From NCBI RefSeq assembly GCF_001261715.1, contig NZ_CVRU01000142.1, positions 1 to 64,000 on the forward strand: 64,000 bases of DNA, read 5' to 3'. This document shows positions 44,438 through 54,600 of this stretch, one piece after another. The stretch comes from Dysgonomonas sp. HGC4 (GTDB lineage Bacteria; Bacteroidota; Bacteroidia; Bacteroidales; Dysgonomonadaceae). A program made the position numbers and the translations under genes. Below the pieces are notes generated by a model. It saw nothing but the letters and a program-made list of their open reading frames with translations, searched no databases and was not told the DNA's origin. Numbering within the stretch: the first letter of the stretch is position 1; every line of letters starts with the position of its first letter.

Positions 44438-45318
44438 TATTTTGCTGCCTCCTTCTTCTGTCCTATTGATTGTGTTGTTCTATCAAGTATAATAGCCAGA
44501 ATTACAATACATAACCCAGCTTCGAAGCCAAGAGCTACGTCTGCTTGCTGAATACCTGCATATACACTTTCTCCTAACCCTCCGGCTCCTACCATAGACG
44601 AAATAACAACCATAGATAACGCTAACATTATCACCTGATTTACTCCTGCCAATATGGTTGCCATTGCTAATGGTATTTGTACTTTAAACAAGGTCTGTCT
44701 ACCTGTACATCCGAAAGCTACGGAAGCTTCTACTATTTCCTTAGGTACATCACGTATACCCAGAGCAGTCATACGAACTGCAGGAGGTAGAGAGAAAATA
44801 ACCGTAGCTACTACTCCCGGAACGTTTCCTACCGAGAAAAACAAGATTGCGGGAATGAGATATACAAAAGCAGGCATCGTTTGCATGAGGTCGAGTAGGG
44901 GTCTAACAATAGCATTCACATTTTTATTACGAGCACACCATATTCCTAAAGGAATACCAATGAGCAGAATTATAAATGTGGCAACTATTACTAACACTAA
45001 AGTATTGATTGTTTCTTCCCAAAATCCCATCCAATAGATAAGGAGGAATCCCAAAATGCAGAAGATAGGCAGATCGAATATATCTTTTGCATTTGCTTTT
45101 GTTACATTAGACTTACGACAGCTTTTGTTCTTGATAAAGAATGTAAGTAGTGCAAATAATGCAATGAGTATATAAAAAGGGATGGATAGTAATGCCCCTT
45201 GCATCACATCTACACAATTTTCTATGATGATGGTAATTTGTCGGAAAATAGGCTCTCCAGCATCAGAAAGCCAATCAACAAAGTGTTCCACATATTTTCC
45301 TATATTTAAATTTTCCAT
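44437..45318 (-). CDS. Betaine ABC transporter permease
   Basis: This 293-residue inner-membrane permease of the OpuAB/ProW family has six to seven membrane segments. The N-terminal extension carries WLSDAGEPIFRQI, as in ProW. The cytoplasmic EAA-type loop is recognisable in RDVPKEIVEASVAFGCTGRQTLFKVQIPLA, described as the domain feature. The neighbouring ATPase gene is 77 bp upstream and the binding protein gene overlaps by one base. Confidence 0.94.
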   Translation of the reverse strand: MENLNIGKYVEHFVDWLSDAGEPIFRQITIIIENCVDVMQGALLSIPFYILIALFALLTFFIKNKSCRKSNVTKANAKDIFDLPIFCILGFLLIYWMGFWEETINTLVLVIVATFIILLIGIPLGIWCARNKNVNAIVRPLLDLMQTMPAFVYLIPAILFFSVGNVPGVVATVIFSLPPAVRMTALGIRDVPKEIVEASVAFGCTGRQTLFKVQIPLAMATILAGVNQVIMLALSMVVISSMVGAGGLGESVYAGIQQADVALGFEAGLCIVILAIILDRTTQSIGQKKEAAK

Positions 45319-45383
45319 ATTATATTTTCTTCTTTTTTAGTATTGTAAATATTGATTCTTCTTATTCCGATTAAGTTGTAAAT

Positions 45384-45396
45384 TGGTCTGAGACCT
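45384..45396. repeat. Intergenic palindrome copy, one mismatch
   Basis: TGGTCtgaGACCT: only the outer A of the left arm is changed. On the minus strand it starts at the TAA stop of the betaine ATPase gene (TAAGGTC) and lies 66 bp before the permease start. Confidence 0.75.
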
Positions 45397-46613
45397 TAGT
45401 TGGCACTTTCTATAATAGATTGTACCTTGTCATCGTCATAACCTGTTACCATAGATACCACGTCTGAATGTCGGATATAACCGACTGGGCGGTCTTTATG
45501 ATCAACCACAGCCAAAGGGTATTTTTGATTAATAAATAAGGGTAATAAGTCAGTTATAGAAGTATCCATCGAAACTTTAGGTATATCTGTTATGATAGAG
45601 TCAATATTGTTTTCTTTATTGGTAATCTTTTTGCGTACATCTTTCTCTCCTACATATCCGATAAGACGTCCTAAGTGATCGACAACAGGGAGAAATTTCA
45701 GTAAATGGCGTTCCATCAACCTGAGTGCAGATGCAGGACCATCTTTTCCCTGCCATATTCGAGCTTTGAAAGGTTCGTTTATAGCTGAGGCCGTAATGAT
45801 TTTTGCCATATCTACATTTCCAATGAAAGCTTTCACATAATCATCAGCAGGATTAAGCAATATATCTTCAGGTGTGCCTTGTTGTACTATTACCCCATCT
45901 TTCATTATGGCAATTGTATTACCTACCTTGATTGCCTCATCCAAATCGTGAGTAATAAATATGATTGTTTTCTTTAGGGATTGTTGAATCTCGACCAACT
46001 CATCCTGCATTTGTGTCCTGATAAGAGGGTCTAAGGCACTAAATGCCTCATCCATCAATAATATCTGCGAATCGGTAGCAATAGCACGGGCAATACCCAC
46101 ACGTTGCTGCATACCTCCACTTAGTTGATGTGGAAATGAACTTTCGTAGCCCGAAAGTCCTACCATATTAAGTATCTCTTTTGCTTTGTTATGCCTTTCT
46201 TCCTGAGGTAGACCTTGTATTTCTAACCCGAAAGCAACATTATCTAAAATGGTACGGTGAGGGAGTAATCCGAAATGTTGGAAAACCATTCCAACCTTTT
46301 TTCTGCGTAGATTGAGGAGAGCATCTTTATCCATTTTTGTAATGTCTTCTCCATCTATAACTAATGAGCCAGATGTTGGTACATTCAGCATATTGAAGCA
46401 TCTTAAGAGTGACGATTTGCCGCTCCCCGATAACCCCATAATAACAAATATCTCACCTTCGTTTATAGATAGGTTTGCATTGTTTACTGCAATGGTACAT
46501 CTTGTTTTTGAATGAATTTCTTTTTTGCTTCTTCCGCTTTTCAACATTTTGATTGCCTGTTTTTTGGCTGATCCAAATACCAGATACAAATCTTTTATTT
46601 CTATTTTACTCAT
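45396..46613 (-). CDS. Betaine ABC transporter ATPase with CBS domains
   Basis: This 405-residue ATPase of the OpuAA/ProV family energises betaine uptake. Walker A is GLSGSGKSSLLR, the signature is LSGGMQQRVGIARA, and Walker B is ILLMDEAFSALDP. The C-terminal third (about 280-395) contains two CBS domains (ending in LAVVDHKDRPVGYIRHSDVV), which in relatives sense ionic strength or cyclic di-AMP. A perfect palindrome copy lies 19 bp before its start. Confidence 0.95.
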   Translation of the reverse strand: MSKIEIKDLYLVFGSAKKQAIKMLKSGRSKKEIHSKTRCTIAVNNANLSINEGEIFVIMGLSGSGKSSLLRCFNMLNVPTSGSLVIDGEDITKMDKDALLNLRRKKVGMVFQHFGLLPHRTILDNVAFGLEIQGLPQEERHNKAKEILNMVGLSGYESSFPHQLSGGMQQRVGIARAIATDSQILLMDEAFSALDPLIRTQMQDELVEIQQSLKKTIIFITHDLDEAIKVGNTIAIMKDGVIVQQGTPEDILLNPADDYVKAFIGNVDMAKIITASAINEPFKARIWQGKDGPASALRLMERHLLKFLPVVDHLGRLIGYVGEKDVRKKITNKENNIDSIITDIPKVSMDTSITDLLPLFINQKYPLAVVDHKDRPVGYIRHSDVVSMVTGYDDDKVQSIIESAN

Positions 46614-46632
46614 ATTTTAAGAATGTAATTGA

Positions 46633-46645
46633 AGGTCTGAGACCT
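46633..46645. repeat. Intergenic palindrome copy 7 (perfect)
   Basis: AGGTCtgaGACCT, 19 bp before the betaine ATPase ATG at 46613 and between it and the porin gene. Confidence 0.85.
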
Positions 46646-46705
46646 ATTGATTATACTTTCTGCTTGTGTTTCTATTTTACCTGTTATGTAAATGAGGATG
46701 ATACC

Positions 46706-47884
46706 TTAGAAGTAGTACCCTATATTTATATTCAGACGGCTGTTCCAACGTGCATCGCTACTGCCTTCTCCCAAGCCTTCACCAAAATCGGATGTTAGCC
46801 ATGGATGATTCTTGCCCAATGCATAATCTACGTATGTATATATGGGACCTGATGTGATTAGCATTCCCGGTACGAACTGTTGAGTATCGTGAAACCTGTT
46901 CTCGCTTTTGTGTACAATTGAGTAGTCGAGATAAGGTTGTATGCTCGAAATAAATCGTCTGTTGATGGGTATTGTATAAGCAAGACCGGCTACATAAATA
47001 GTACCTTTTGCGGCAACATCGTATGCTGAGCCGTATGCTCCCATTTGCACAATATCAAGACGTTCGTCATTATCCGACTGTGCATTGTAATTATAGCTTA
47101 TAACTTCTCCTTTGAAATTCCATCTGTCACAATTTATTAAGGTATGTATAGCCCAACTAAACCCCCAATTTCGTCTGTTTAGTGTTTCGTTGTATATACT
47201 ACCCATTTCTCCGGAAAAACCTAATTCTACCTCCGGTGATATTTGATAGCGTACGCGTCCGTTGAATTGATCAAGCTCTCTGATATAAGCATCTAGCTTC
47301 TTTCCATTACTATAACCATATGTTGGAACTATGGCGTACGAATATCTACCGTTTCCTACCGAGTTGTCTTCTGCATTGGATGATACTGATCCTTTGGGTG
47401 CGGCTTGTCTGAAATAAGCTGCATCGATGGTCAGTTTGTCTCGTTTATAAAAGAATCCGATTCCTGTATTATAGGTATCTTCCCATCCCATATAGTAAGG
47501 TACTTGAAACCACCATGAGTGTGATGCAAAATCTCCGATTCCAAATGGTTTCTGAAATACTCCTAACTTGACATACCAATCGCTATCGATTTGATAACCG
47601 ATATAAGCATGATGTAGAAAATGGGTCTTAAATTCGGGGAAGAAACGGTATTGGAAACTGAGGTCGAATCCCTTTTGGTGAGCTTCAGTAGATAAAAACC
47701 ACGTATCCATCCTTACGTATGTATCTAAGTCGTTGTTACTTGTTTCGTAATTTTCCATAACTGCATTGAAACGTACAGCTCCACCAAGTTTGAAAAAATC
47801 TTTTTTTATACTGTCATTTTCTGCACATATAGCAGATGCACAGAAAACAAAGAAGTAAGTAATATTAATACATATTTTATACAT
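46706..47884 (-). CDS. Outer membrane porin-like protein linked to betaine uptake
   Basis: This 392-residue protein has a signal peptide (MYKICINITYFFVFCASAICA) and a barrel-like sequence rich in aromatic strands. It begins FFKLGGAVRFNAVMENYETS and ends RLNINIGYYF, with the terminal Phe of outer membrane barrels. It resembles Bacteroidota proteins annotated as porins with trimeric OprO/P-like features, although my recognition is at the fold level only. It is the first gene of the betaine operon, so it may be the outer membrane entry for the same solute. That is inference from position. Confidence 0.8.
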   Translation of the reverse strand: MYKICINITYFFVFCASAICAENDSIKKDFFKLGGAVRFNAVMENYETSNNDLDTYVRMDTWFLSTEAHQKGFDLSFQYRFFPEFKTHFLHHAYIGYQIDSDWYVKLGVFQKPFGIGDFASHSWWFQVPYYMGWEDTYNTGIGFFYKRDKLTIDAAYFRQAAPKGSVSSNAEDNSVGNGRYSYAIVPTYGYSNGKKLDAYIRELDQFNGRVRYQISPEVELGFSGEMGSIYNETLNRRNWGFSWAIHTLINCDRWNFKGEVISYNYNAQSDNDERLDIVQMGAYGSAYDVAAKGTIYVAGLAYTIPINRRFISSIQPYLDYSIVHKSENRFHDTQQFVPGMLITSGPIYTYVDYALGKNHPWLTSDFGEGLGEGSSDARWNSRLNINIGYYF

Positions 47885-47899
47885 GTAATTCGAATGTTT

Positions 47900-47914
47900 A
47901 AGGTCTTATACCTT
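47900..47914. repeat. Degenerate palindrome copy
   Basis: AAGGTcttatACCTT: outer AAGGT/ACCTT arms are kept with a 5-nt spacer. It ends 15 bp before the porin start. Confidence 0.5.
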
Positions 47915-47917
47915 ATG

Positions 47918-47944
47918 TTTGGTCTAGTATTTGTTTAGACCAAA
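47918..47944. promoter_or_regulatory. Inverted repeat TTTGGTCTA-N9-TAGACCAAA
   Basis: A perfect 9-bp inverted repeat (47918-47926 and 47936-47944) upstream of the porin gene and directly next to the degenerate palindrome. Possible operator for osmotic or betaine control. Confidence 0.6.
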
Positions 47945-48150
47945 GCTTATTATGATTTAATTATACGATAATAGACTTGCTATTATAGCCAAATAACCAA
48001 CTGGAACCTTATTTGATAAGGATCTTTAAATAATTGGTTCGGGTGTTAATAAAACAACTATTATACATTAGGCGCATAACAACACATGTTAGGACAAATC
48101 ATGTCAAATGATTATTAGAGTCCAAAGATGCTATGCTAAAAACAAATAGA

Positions 48151-48220
48151 ATTCAGATTTTCGAATGGTCTTTGTCAAACGATTTTTTGACAAAAAATAC
48201 ACGGCTGACCTAATCTGAAT
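48151..48220 (-). ncRNA. Candidate structured RNA element in the leader
   Basis: Nested pairing: outer ATTCAGATT (48151-48159) with AATCTGAAT (48212-48220), middle GGTC (48167-48170) with GACC (48207-48210), and inner TTTGTCAAA (48171-48179) with TTTGACAAA (48186-48194). It begins about 20 nt after the predicted transcript start. I match it to no riboswitch family. Confidence 0.45.
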
Positions 48221-48247
48221 AATGAGAGAATACTCTCTCCATTAATG

Positions 48248-48255
48248 CAAAGATA
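48248..48255 (-). promoter_or_regulatory. Putative -7 element for the porin-betaine operon
   Basis: The minus strand reads TATCTTTG, 363 bp before the porin ATG. A GAGAGA/TCTCTC dyad (48224-48239) lies next to the expected start of transcription. Confidence 0.5.
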
Positions 48256-48407
48256 TAAAAAAACAATTAAATATCAGGACTTTAATGTCTCTAATTGAAA
48301 TTTAGTTAAAAATACAGGTGTACTTTTATTTCGTTAAAACGGTGGCACCGTGCTGTTTTTTAGCGTGTTATGGTGAACTATGAAATGTTGACTTTTTTTC
48401 AATAAAA

Positions 48408-48438
48408 AAAGGTGATAAAATTAAATTTTACCACCTTT
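48408..48438 (-). terminator. Terminator of the regulator gene
   Basis: AAAGGTG (48408-48414) pairs with CACCTTT (48432-48438), and the stem extends inward past one mismatch. An A-run on the left gives a T-tract on the minus strand. Confidence 0.7.
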
Positions 48439-48520
48439 CAGCTACTTATTGTATATTTTATTTGTAGACTCGGTTTTACTTGAAATGAGTCAAGGTTGTT
48501 CTATACTTGAAGTCCTAAAA

Positions 48521-48533
48521 AGGTCTGTGACCT
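48521..48533. repeat. Intergenic palindrome copy 8 (perfect)
   Basis: AGGTCtgtGACCT. On the minus strand it starts in the TAA stop of the regulator gene (48533-48535), giving TAAGGTC. Confidence 0.85.
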
Positions 48534-51364
48534 TATTTCAAATTATGTAAAAAGTCAGAGAGATTGAGATCCTTATCCAGATTCATTTTCTTTCTCAATC
48601 GATATCTGCTGACTTCTACTCCGCGAATCGAAATATTTAGAAGAGGAGCTATTTCTTTCGATGTGAGATTCATCTTTAAGTAAGCGCATAGAATTTTATC
48701 GTTTCTTGTCAGATGAGGATATTTGTTATCTAATAATGTAAAGAGGTCTTTATGTATAAGGTTAAAGTTCGATTGAAATACCTCAAAATCTTTATCGTGG
48801 TCTATATTGTTATTAATTTGAGTAATTAAACGTACTACTTTCTGTTTTATAATATTGGGCTGTTTATTTTCGTCGAGAGATTTAGAAATACTCATCACAT
48901 TTTTTCTGACATCTTCCAGCATTTCATTCTTACGCACAATATTCAATATATAGCCCGATAGTTCTTGAGTCTTATAATGAAGTTTGGTTTTTAGATTCTC
49001 ATTCTGTAATTCATATATCTTCTTATCCTTAAGCATACGTTCTTCTTCATATTGTTTGCTTTGAGCAATAAGCAATTCACCCTTTTCGTTGATTATTTTT
49101 TTCTGTTTTCCTATCGTTCTTTTATATATAATGTATGATAGTAATAGTAAGAACAAGCCATATACAATCCATGCCCACATAGATCGATACCAGGGCGATA
49201 GTATTTTGAATTTAATGTAAGTCGTTTCCCCTGCTTTGCTATCTCCTTTTATAATAGCTTTAACCTCAAAGGTATATTCCCCTTCTATTAGATTGGTGTA
49301 TTCTTTAATGGTTTTGGGTGCGGGAGTACTCCATTTATCATCTATTTCTTTAAGGCGGTATGAATAAAGAATGTCTTCGTTCTTAGAGTATTCAGTCGCT
49401 GCAAAATGAATGTTGATTGAGTTAAGTGAATAAGGTATTGTGATTGGTTCGGACGAGTTACCATAAAATAGAGTACTATCATTGCTTGTTGCCACAAGTT
49501 TACGGATGGCTATATTCAGCCTCGTATTTCTATTATGATCTGATGATAAGTCTACTTTCACAAAAGCTTTATCTACAGCTACAATCGCAGATACTGAATC
49601 TAATAAGGTAACATTTTCATAACCACTGATAAGGTCATTTGCCAGTCCGATATTAAAGGTGTTTTGATTGTATCCATCCTTTCCGTATGGTAGTAGTTTA
49701 AGGCTTTTATCTGATACGTACCATATGTTTTTCAGTTCGTCAACCTTTAGGTATTCATAATACTTACTTCCATCAAGTAGCTTTTCAAGTTGTGCATAAC
49801 GGTCGAAGTTATCGGATATACGACTGTATTGATAAATGCCGTCCAAGGCACATATAACAAGGTTATTATCGATCTTTCTGAAAGTGGTATTTTCTCCTAT
49901 TATTATATCTTTCAGATTATATTCTTTACGGTTGATCAGAGAATCTTGAGTGCTGTTCAATGTAATTCTTTGTATAGAAGTACCCATGTTTACGACCCAG
50001 AAAGTATTATTTATCTCATCTTCAATAAATCCTCTGGATGAATTAAAGAAATTGGCAACATTATGAGAGAATTGCCAAATACCGTTTTTCTTTTCAAGAA
50101 TCCTGAATCCCGAATAAGCCCCTGCAATCATACGATTGGGATTAGATGCCAAAGGATGTATTTCCCATATGCCTGTAAGATTTATCTTATAGGTCGATTG
50201 TGCCGAAATAACAGTAATGCCATTATCGCCTCCACAGAATAAAGTATTGTCATAAATTGTTAGTGACCATATTTGCCCTTCCGAATCTTTTATGAGCTGA
50301 TATCCTCCATTCTTGTCCATCTTATATAATCCTTGATTGGTACCCAAATACAATTCGTTATTAAATAAGGCGGAACAATATCCTGTACCAATAGGTGAGT
50401 TTATGGCAAACATAGGGCGTATGGGTGATTGTAGATCGATGTAGCTAATACCTTTATCGAGCCCTAGCCAGAGATTGTTATTTCGATCGAAAGTAGAGCT
50501 TAAAACGGTATTGTTGCTCAATCCGTTTGCCAGATTAAACTCTTCATGATAATCTTTCTTTTTCAAGTCAAATAAGAATACTCCATTCTGAACTGATCCT
50601 AGTGCCACTTGCGACTCTGCAAGTGATGCACAGAATAATTGATTTTTAGCAATAAAGTTATCTGCTATCGAGTGTATATTTTCACACCACGAGTTGTCAA
50701 GCAAATACAGCCCACTGCGTGCGGTTACTACTAATATTTTATTATCATAAGGAAGTAATTCTACAATCTTTTTTCCTTTTAAAACTTCAGATGGAGCAAG
50801 AAGTTCGATCTTATTTCTATGGTTTAGAAAAAATATACCATCGGTTGTTCCTAAGTATACCTTGTTGTTTATAAGTGTAGAACAATCTATTTTGTAATTA
50901 GTGGCTATCTTCTCAATTGTATCTTTTGAGTTATTATAGATGAGAATATTTCCATCATCCAGAAAATAGGTTTGATTATCTATTGTGTATATGCTCCAAA
51001 CTTCGCCCCACCAGTTAGAAAGTTTATCCGAAAGAGAATGATAGGTGGGTAACCCAATACTATTTGCCTCAAAATAGCCAAATTCGGAGCTTCCGCCTAC
51101 ATATATTCTCTTGCCTGCGATTTCTACTGATCTCACAATCTTATTCTTTATGGGATATAAGTTCCAATTTACCCCATCAAACTCAAGTAATCCGTTTGTA
51201 TTGGCAAAATACATCCATTGATTGTCTGCCTGCTCAACCATCCAGTTCTGAAAACCACCTTTATAGGTGTTTCTTTCGTGGTTAATTATGTTCCGTTGCC
51301 AAGATGCAAAAGTTGGTAATGAAAACAACAATAAGCCGTAAATTATATATAGTCGATATCGCAT
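48533..51364 (-). CDS. Y_Y_Y-domain sensor with LuxR-type DNA-binding domain
   Basis: This 943-residue membrane-spanning regulator has a signal peptide (about 1-20), a long periplasmic beta-propeller of Reg_prop-type repeats (about 30-640, for example TFDRNNNLWLGLDKGISYID), and a Y_Y_Y domain (about 640-720). One membrane helix (MWAWIVYGLFLLLLSYIIY) and a coiled coil follow. At the C-terminus is a LuxR/GerE-like helix-turn-helix with LTRNDKILCAYLKMNLTSKEIAPLLNISIRGVEVSRYRLRKKMNL as the domain core. It lacks histidine kinase and receiver domains, so it is not a hybrid two-component system. It is divergent from the beta-glucan SusC and probably senses an oligosaccharide to switch that locus on. 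Confidence 0.9.
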   Translation of the reverse strand: MRYRLYIIYGLLLFSLPTFASWQRNIINHERNTYKGGFQNWMVEQADNQWMYFANTNGLLEFDGVNWNLYPIKNKIVRSVEIAGKRIYVGGSSEFGYFEANSIGLPTYHSLSDKLSNWWGEVWSIYTIDNQTYFLDDGNILIYNNSKDTIEKIATNYKIDCSTLINNKVYLGTTDGIFFLNHRNKIELLAPSEVLKGKKIVELLPYDNKILVVTARSGLYLLDNSWCENIHSIADNFIAKNQLFCASLAESQVALGSVQNGVFLFDLKKKDYHEEFNLANGLSNNTVLSSTFDRNNNLWLGLDKGISYIDLQSPIRPMFAINSPIGTGYCSALFNNELYLGTNQGLYKMDKNGGYQLIKDSEGQIWSLTIYDNTLFCGGDNGITVISAQSTYKINLTGIWEIHPLASNPNRMIAGAYSGFRILEKKNGIWQFSHNVANFFNSSRGFIEDEINNTFWVVNMGTSIQRITLNSTQDSLINRKEYNLKDIIIGENTTFRKIDNNLVICALDGIYQYSRISDNFDRYAQLEKLLDGSKYYEYLKVDELKNIWYVSDKSLKLLPYGKDGYNQNTFNIGLANDLISGYENVTLLDSVSAIVAVDKAFVKVDLSSDHNRNTRLNIAIRKLVATSNDSTLFYGNSSEPITIPYSLNSINIHFAATEYSKNEDILYSYRLKEIDDKWSTPAPKTIKEYTNLIEGEYTFEVKAIIKGDSKAGETTYIKFKILSPWYRSMWAWIVYGLFLLLLSYIIYKRTIGKQKKIINEKGELLIAQSKQYEEERMLKDKKIYELQNENLKTKLHYKTQELSGYILNIVRKNEMLEDVRKNVMSISKSLDENKQPNIIKQKVVRLITQINNNIDHDKDFEVFQSNFNLIHKDLFTLLDNKYPHLTRNDKILCAYLKMNLTSKEIAPLLNISIRGVEVSRYRLRKKMNLDKDLNLSDFLHNLK

Positions 51365-51633
51365 AGTTTCTAATAGTTAAAAGCACACTAAGTTATAAAA
51401 CATTTTTAAATGTAAAGAAAAGTTTTTTGAAGTATATTTTTTATCTGTAAAAAATTAGTTGTAAGGTAATTATATTTAGTGTGTAGTAGTCTTGTCGTAT
51501 ATAAGATTTTGATTTTTGAGTTTTTGACGTAGTTAATTTTTTTAAGAAAGATAGATGACACAATATCTTCATCCACCGAAAAGAAGTTTTCTGCAGATTA
51601 TCAATATCTGCCCAACCTTTAAAAAATCAAACC
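51365..51633. other. Divergent regulator-susC intergenic region
   Basis: About 270 bp, AT-rich, with no gene. No exact TAnnTTTG for susC was found. The regulator's binding site should be here but no clear dyad stands out. Confidence 0.45.
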
Positions 51634-54600
51634 ATGAAGAAAAAAATGTTTGCTATCAATCGGCAATTATTAGGACTTACTATGTTCCTAATCTTTTTCC
51701 CGATGATTGCTTTCGCACAAAGCAATCAAATCAAAGGAATTGTTACAGATGCCCAAACGGGTGAAGCTCTAGTCGGAGTATCTGTTATTCAGAAAAACAC
51801 CACTAATGGATCCGTAACCGATTTGGATGGAGCTTTTCAAATAAATGCACCTATAAATTCGGATCTTGTATTTAGCTATCTAGGTTATGAAAATCTGGAA
51901 GTTAAAGCCTCTTCACAATCTTTAAATGTAAGACTAAAAGAAGCCACAAAACTTATCGATGAAGTTGTTATTGTAGGTTATGGCGTTCAAAAGAAAAGCG
52001 TAGTAACTGCAGCTATCAGTAGTGTAAAAGGAGACGATTTAGCATTAAAAGCTCCTACACGTATTGATAACGTTCTGAAAGGAATGGTATCAGGGGTGAA
52101 CATTACCCAAGCATCAGGACAGCCCGGCGATGGATCTAGAGTTCGTATCCGTGGTATCGGTACTATCAACAATAGTGATCCTCTATACATTGTAGACGGA
52201 ATGCCTATTTCGGGAGGTATCGATAACATCAATCCAGCTGACGTTATGTCAGTAGAAGTCCTTAAAGATGCGGCTTCTGCTGCTATTTATGGTACACGTG
52301 GTGCAAATGGTGTAATCTTGGTAACAACTAAGCAAGGTAAATCAGGAAAAGCTGTAGTTAATTACAACTTTACATACGGATGGCAAAATGCAGCTAAGAA
52401 AAGAGCTGTACTTGATGCTACTGAATATGCTATCTTGATGAATGAGCAGAATATGAACTCGGGTAAATCTCCTATTTATAGCGACCCTCAATCATATGGT
52501 AGAGGTACCGACTGGCAAAAAGAAGTATTTAATGCTGATGCTCCGATGTATGAACATCAAGTGAGTGTAGCAGGTGGTAGTGACAGAGGAAACTACTATT
52601 TGTCATTGGGTTATTTCAATCAAGAGGGTATCGTAGGTGGTAACTTCGGAAGATCTAATTACGAAAGATATTCTATCCGTTTGAATAATAATTATACTGT
52701 ATTCGACGAATCGAAAACACGAAGCTTTCTTTCTACTCTTAAGATAGGTAGTAACCTTACATATGGTCGTATTAACTCTACCGGTATTGGAACAAATAGT
52801 GAGTTTGGCTCGGTATTAGGTAGTGCTTTATCTATTTCCCCAATGCTACCCGTATTGGCACAAGACCCCGAAGCTACTTTAGCAGCTCATCCAACAGCGG
52901 TAAGAGATAGAAACGGAAACGTATTTACAATTGTTGGTGATCAGTATAACGAAATTACTAACCCTTTGGCATATTTGTCATTACCTCCAGAAAAAAATAA
53001 CTCCGATAAAATTATAGCTAATTTTTGGGGAGAAGTAGAACTGTATAAGAATCTTAAGTTCAGATCGTCTTATGGTGTTGACCTTGCATTTTGGGGTACT
53101 GATGGATACATTCAACCTTATTATCTAGGAAAGAGTAACCATGTGGATGAGTCAAGAGTTTGGTCATCGATGAACAGAGGGTTTAAATGGCAGGTCGAAA
53201 ATACATTATCTTATGTGAAAGAAATCGAAGACCATAGTTTTACAATCTTACTAGGTCAATCCGCTTTGTCTGAGAGATCTCGTTCTTTGTGGGGACAAAG
53301 TTATTTATTGAGAGATACTAATCCTGATAGAGCTAATATTGACTTTACAGATCAACCTCAAAAAGCTAGAGAGGCAAGTGGTAGAATGAGTCCTTATTAT
53401 AGACTTGCTTCGTATTTTGGTCGTTTAAGCTATAATTACCAAGAAAGATATATGGGTGAATTTACGTTCCGTAAAGACGGTTCAACCAAATTCGGACCAA
53501 GTAATAAGTGGGCTAATTTCTATTCTGTTTCACTGGGATGGAATATTACAAATGAAAAGTTCATGGCTAACAGACCCGATTTTATCACATCGTTGAAATT
53601 GCGTGGTAGCTGGGGACAAAATGGAAATGACCAAATCGGAGATTTCAGATATACTACAATGATTGATGGTGGAAACAACTACATATTAGGTAAAGAGGGG
53701 GCTATTATAGTTGCTCCGGGCTCTAAACCGAATGGATATCCTAATGAAACTATTGGTTGGGAGGAGTCAGAACAAACCAATATAGGTATTGATACTCGTT
53801 TCTTTAATGGTGCTCTATCATTTACTGTGGATTGGTTTGATAAAAGAACCAACGGTATGTTGATGCAAATGCCTTTACCTGCTTATATTGGCGACACCCC
53901 TCCAATGGGTAACGTAGGTGATATGAAAAATACAGGGATTGAGTTTGATGCTTCTTATCAATTTAAAGTTGGAGATGTATCTCTTCATGTAGGTGGAAAT
54001 GCTTCTTATATCAAAAATGAACTGATAGAATTAGGTAATAGCAATGGATGGGCCAATTATGATGCTATACAAAGTATCGGAACAATAACCAGAGCTGCAA
54101 ACGGAGAGCCATTCCCTTTCTTCTATGGACTTAAGACAAATGGAATATTCCAGACTCAACAAGAGATAAACGAATATGTAAATAAAGATGGGAAGCTGAT
54201 ACAACCAAAGGCACAGCCCGGTGATGTGAGATTTGTGGATCTTAATGGAGATGGAGTAATTAATGATGAAGATCGTACAAAATTGGGTAAAGGTATGCCT
54301 GATTGGATGTTTGGATTTAATGTTGGAGCGCAATGGAAAGGTTTTGATCTTAATATAATACTTCAAGGAACATCGGGTAATGATATTTTCGATGGTACTC
54401 GAAGAATTGATCTTGCAAGCATCAATTTACCCGGATATATGCTGGATAGATGGACAGGACCTGGATCTTCAAATAGAATACCACGTTTAACTTTAACCGA
54501 TGATAACGGCAACTGGCAATCTTCTGATCTATACGTGAAAGATGGATCTTTCCTTAGAGTAAAGAATTTGCAAATTGGTTATAACCTACCTGCAACTATA

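Larger units (their letters stand above)
47885..48247 (-). promoter_or_regulatory. Long structured leader of the porin-betaine operon
   Basis: About 360 nt lies between a -7 element (48248-48255) and the porin ATG. It contains nested inverted repeats at 48151-48220, a perfect dyad at 47918-47944 and a degenerate palindrome copy at 47900-47914. No open reading frame of useful length is seen. A regulatory leader is the best explanation; whether it acts as RNA or through protein binding is not known. Confidence 0.5.

Noticed and set aside
44690-44704. AGGTCTGTCTACCT-like string inside the betaine permease gene
   Set aside because: It lies in coding sequence and the right arm does not match GACCT. 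Treated as chance.
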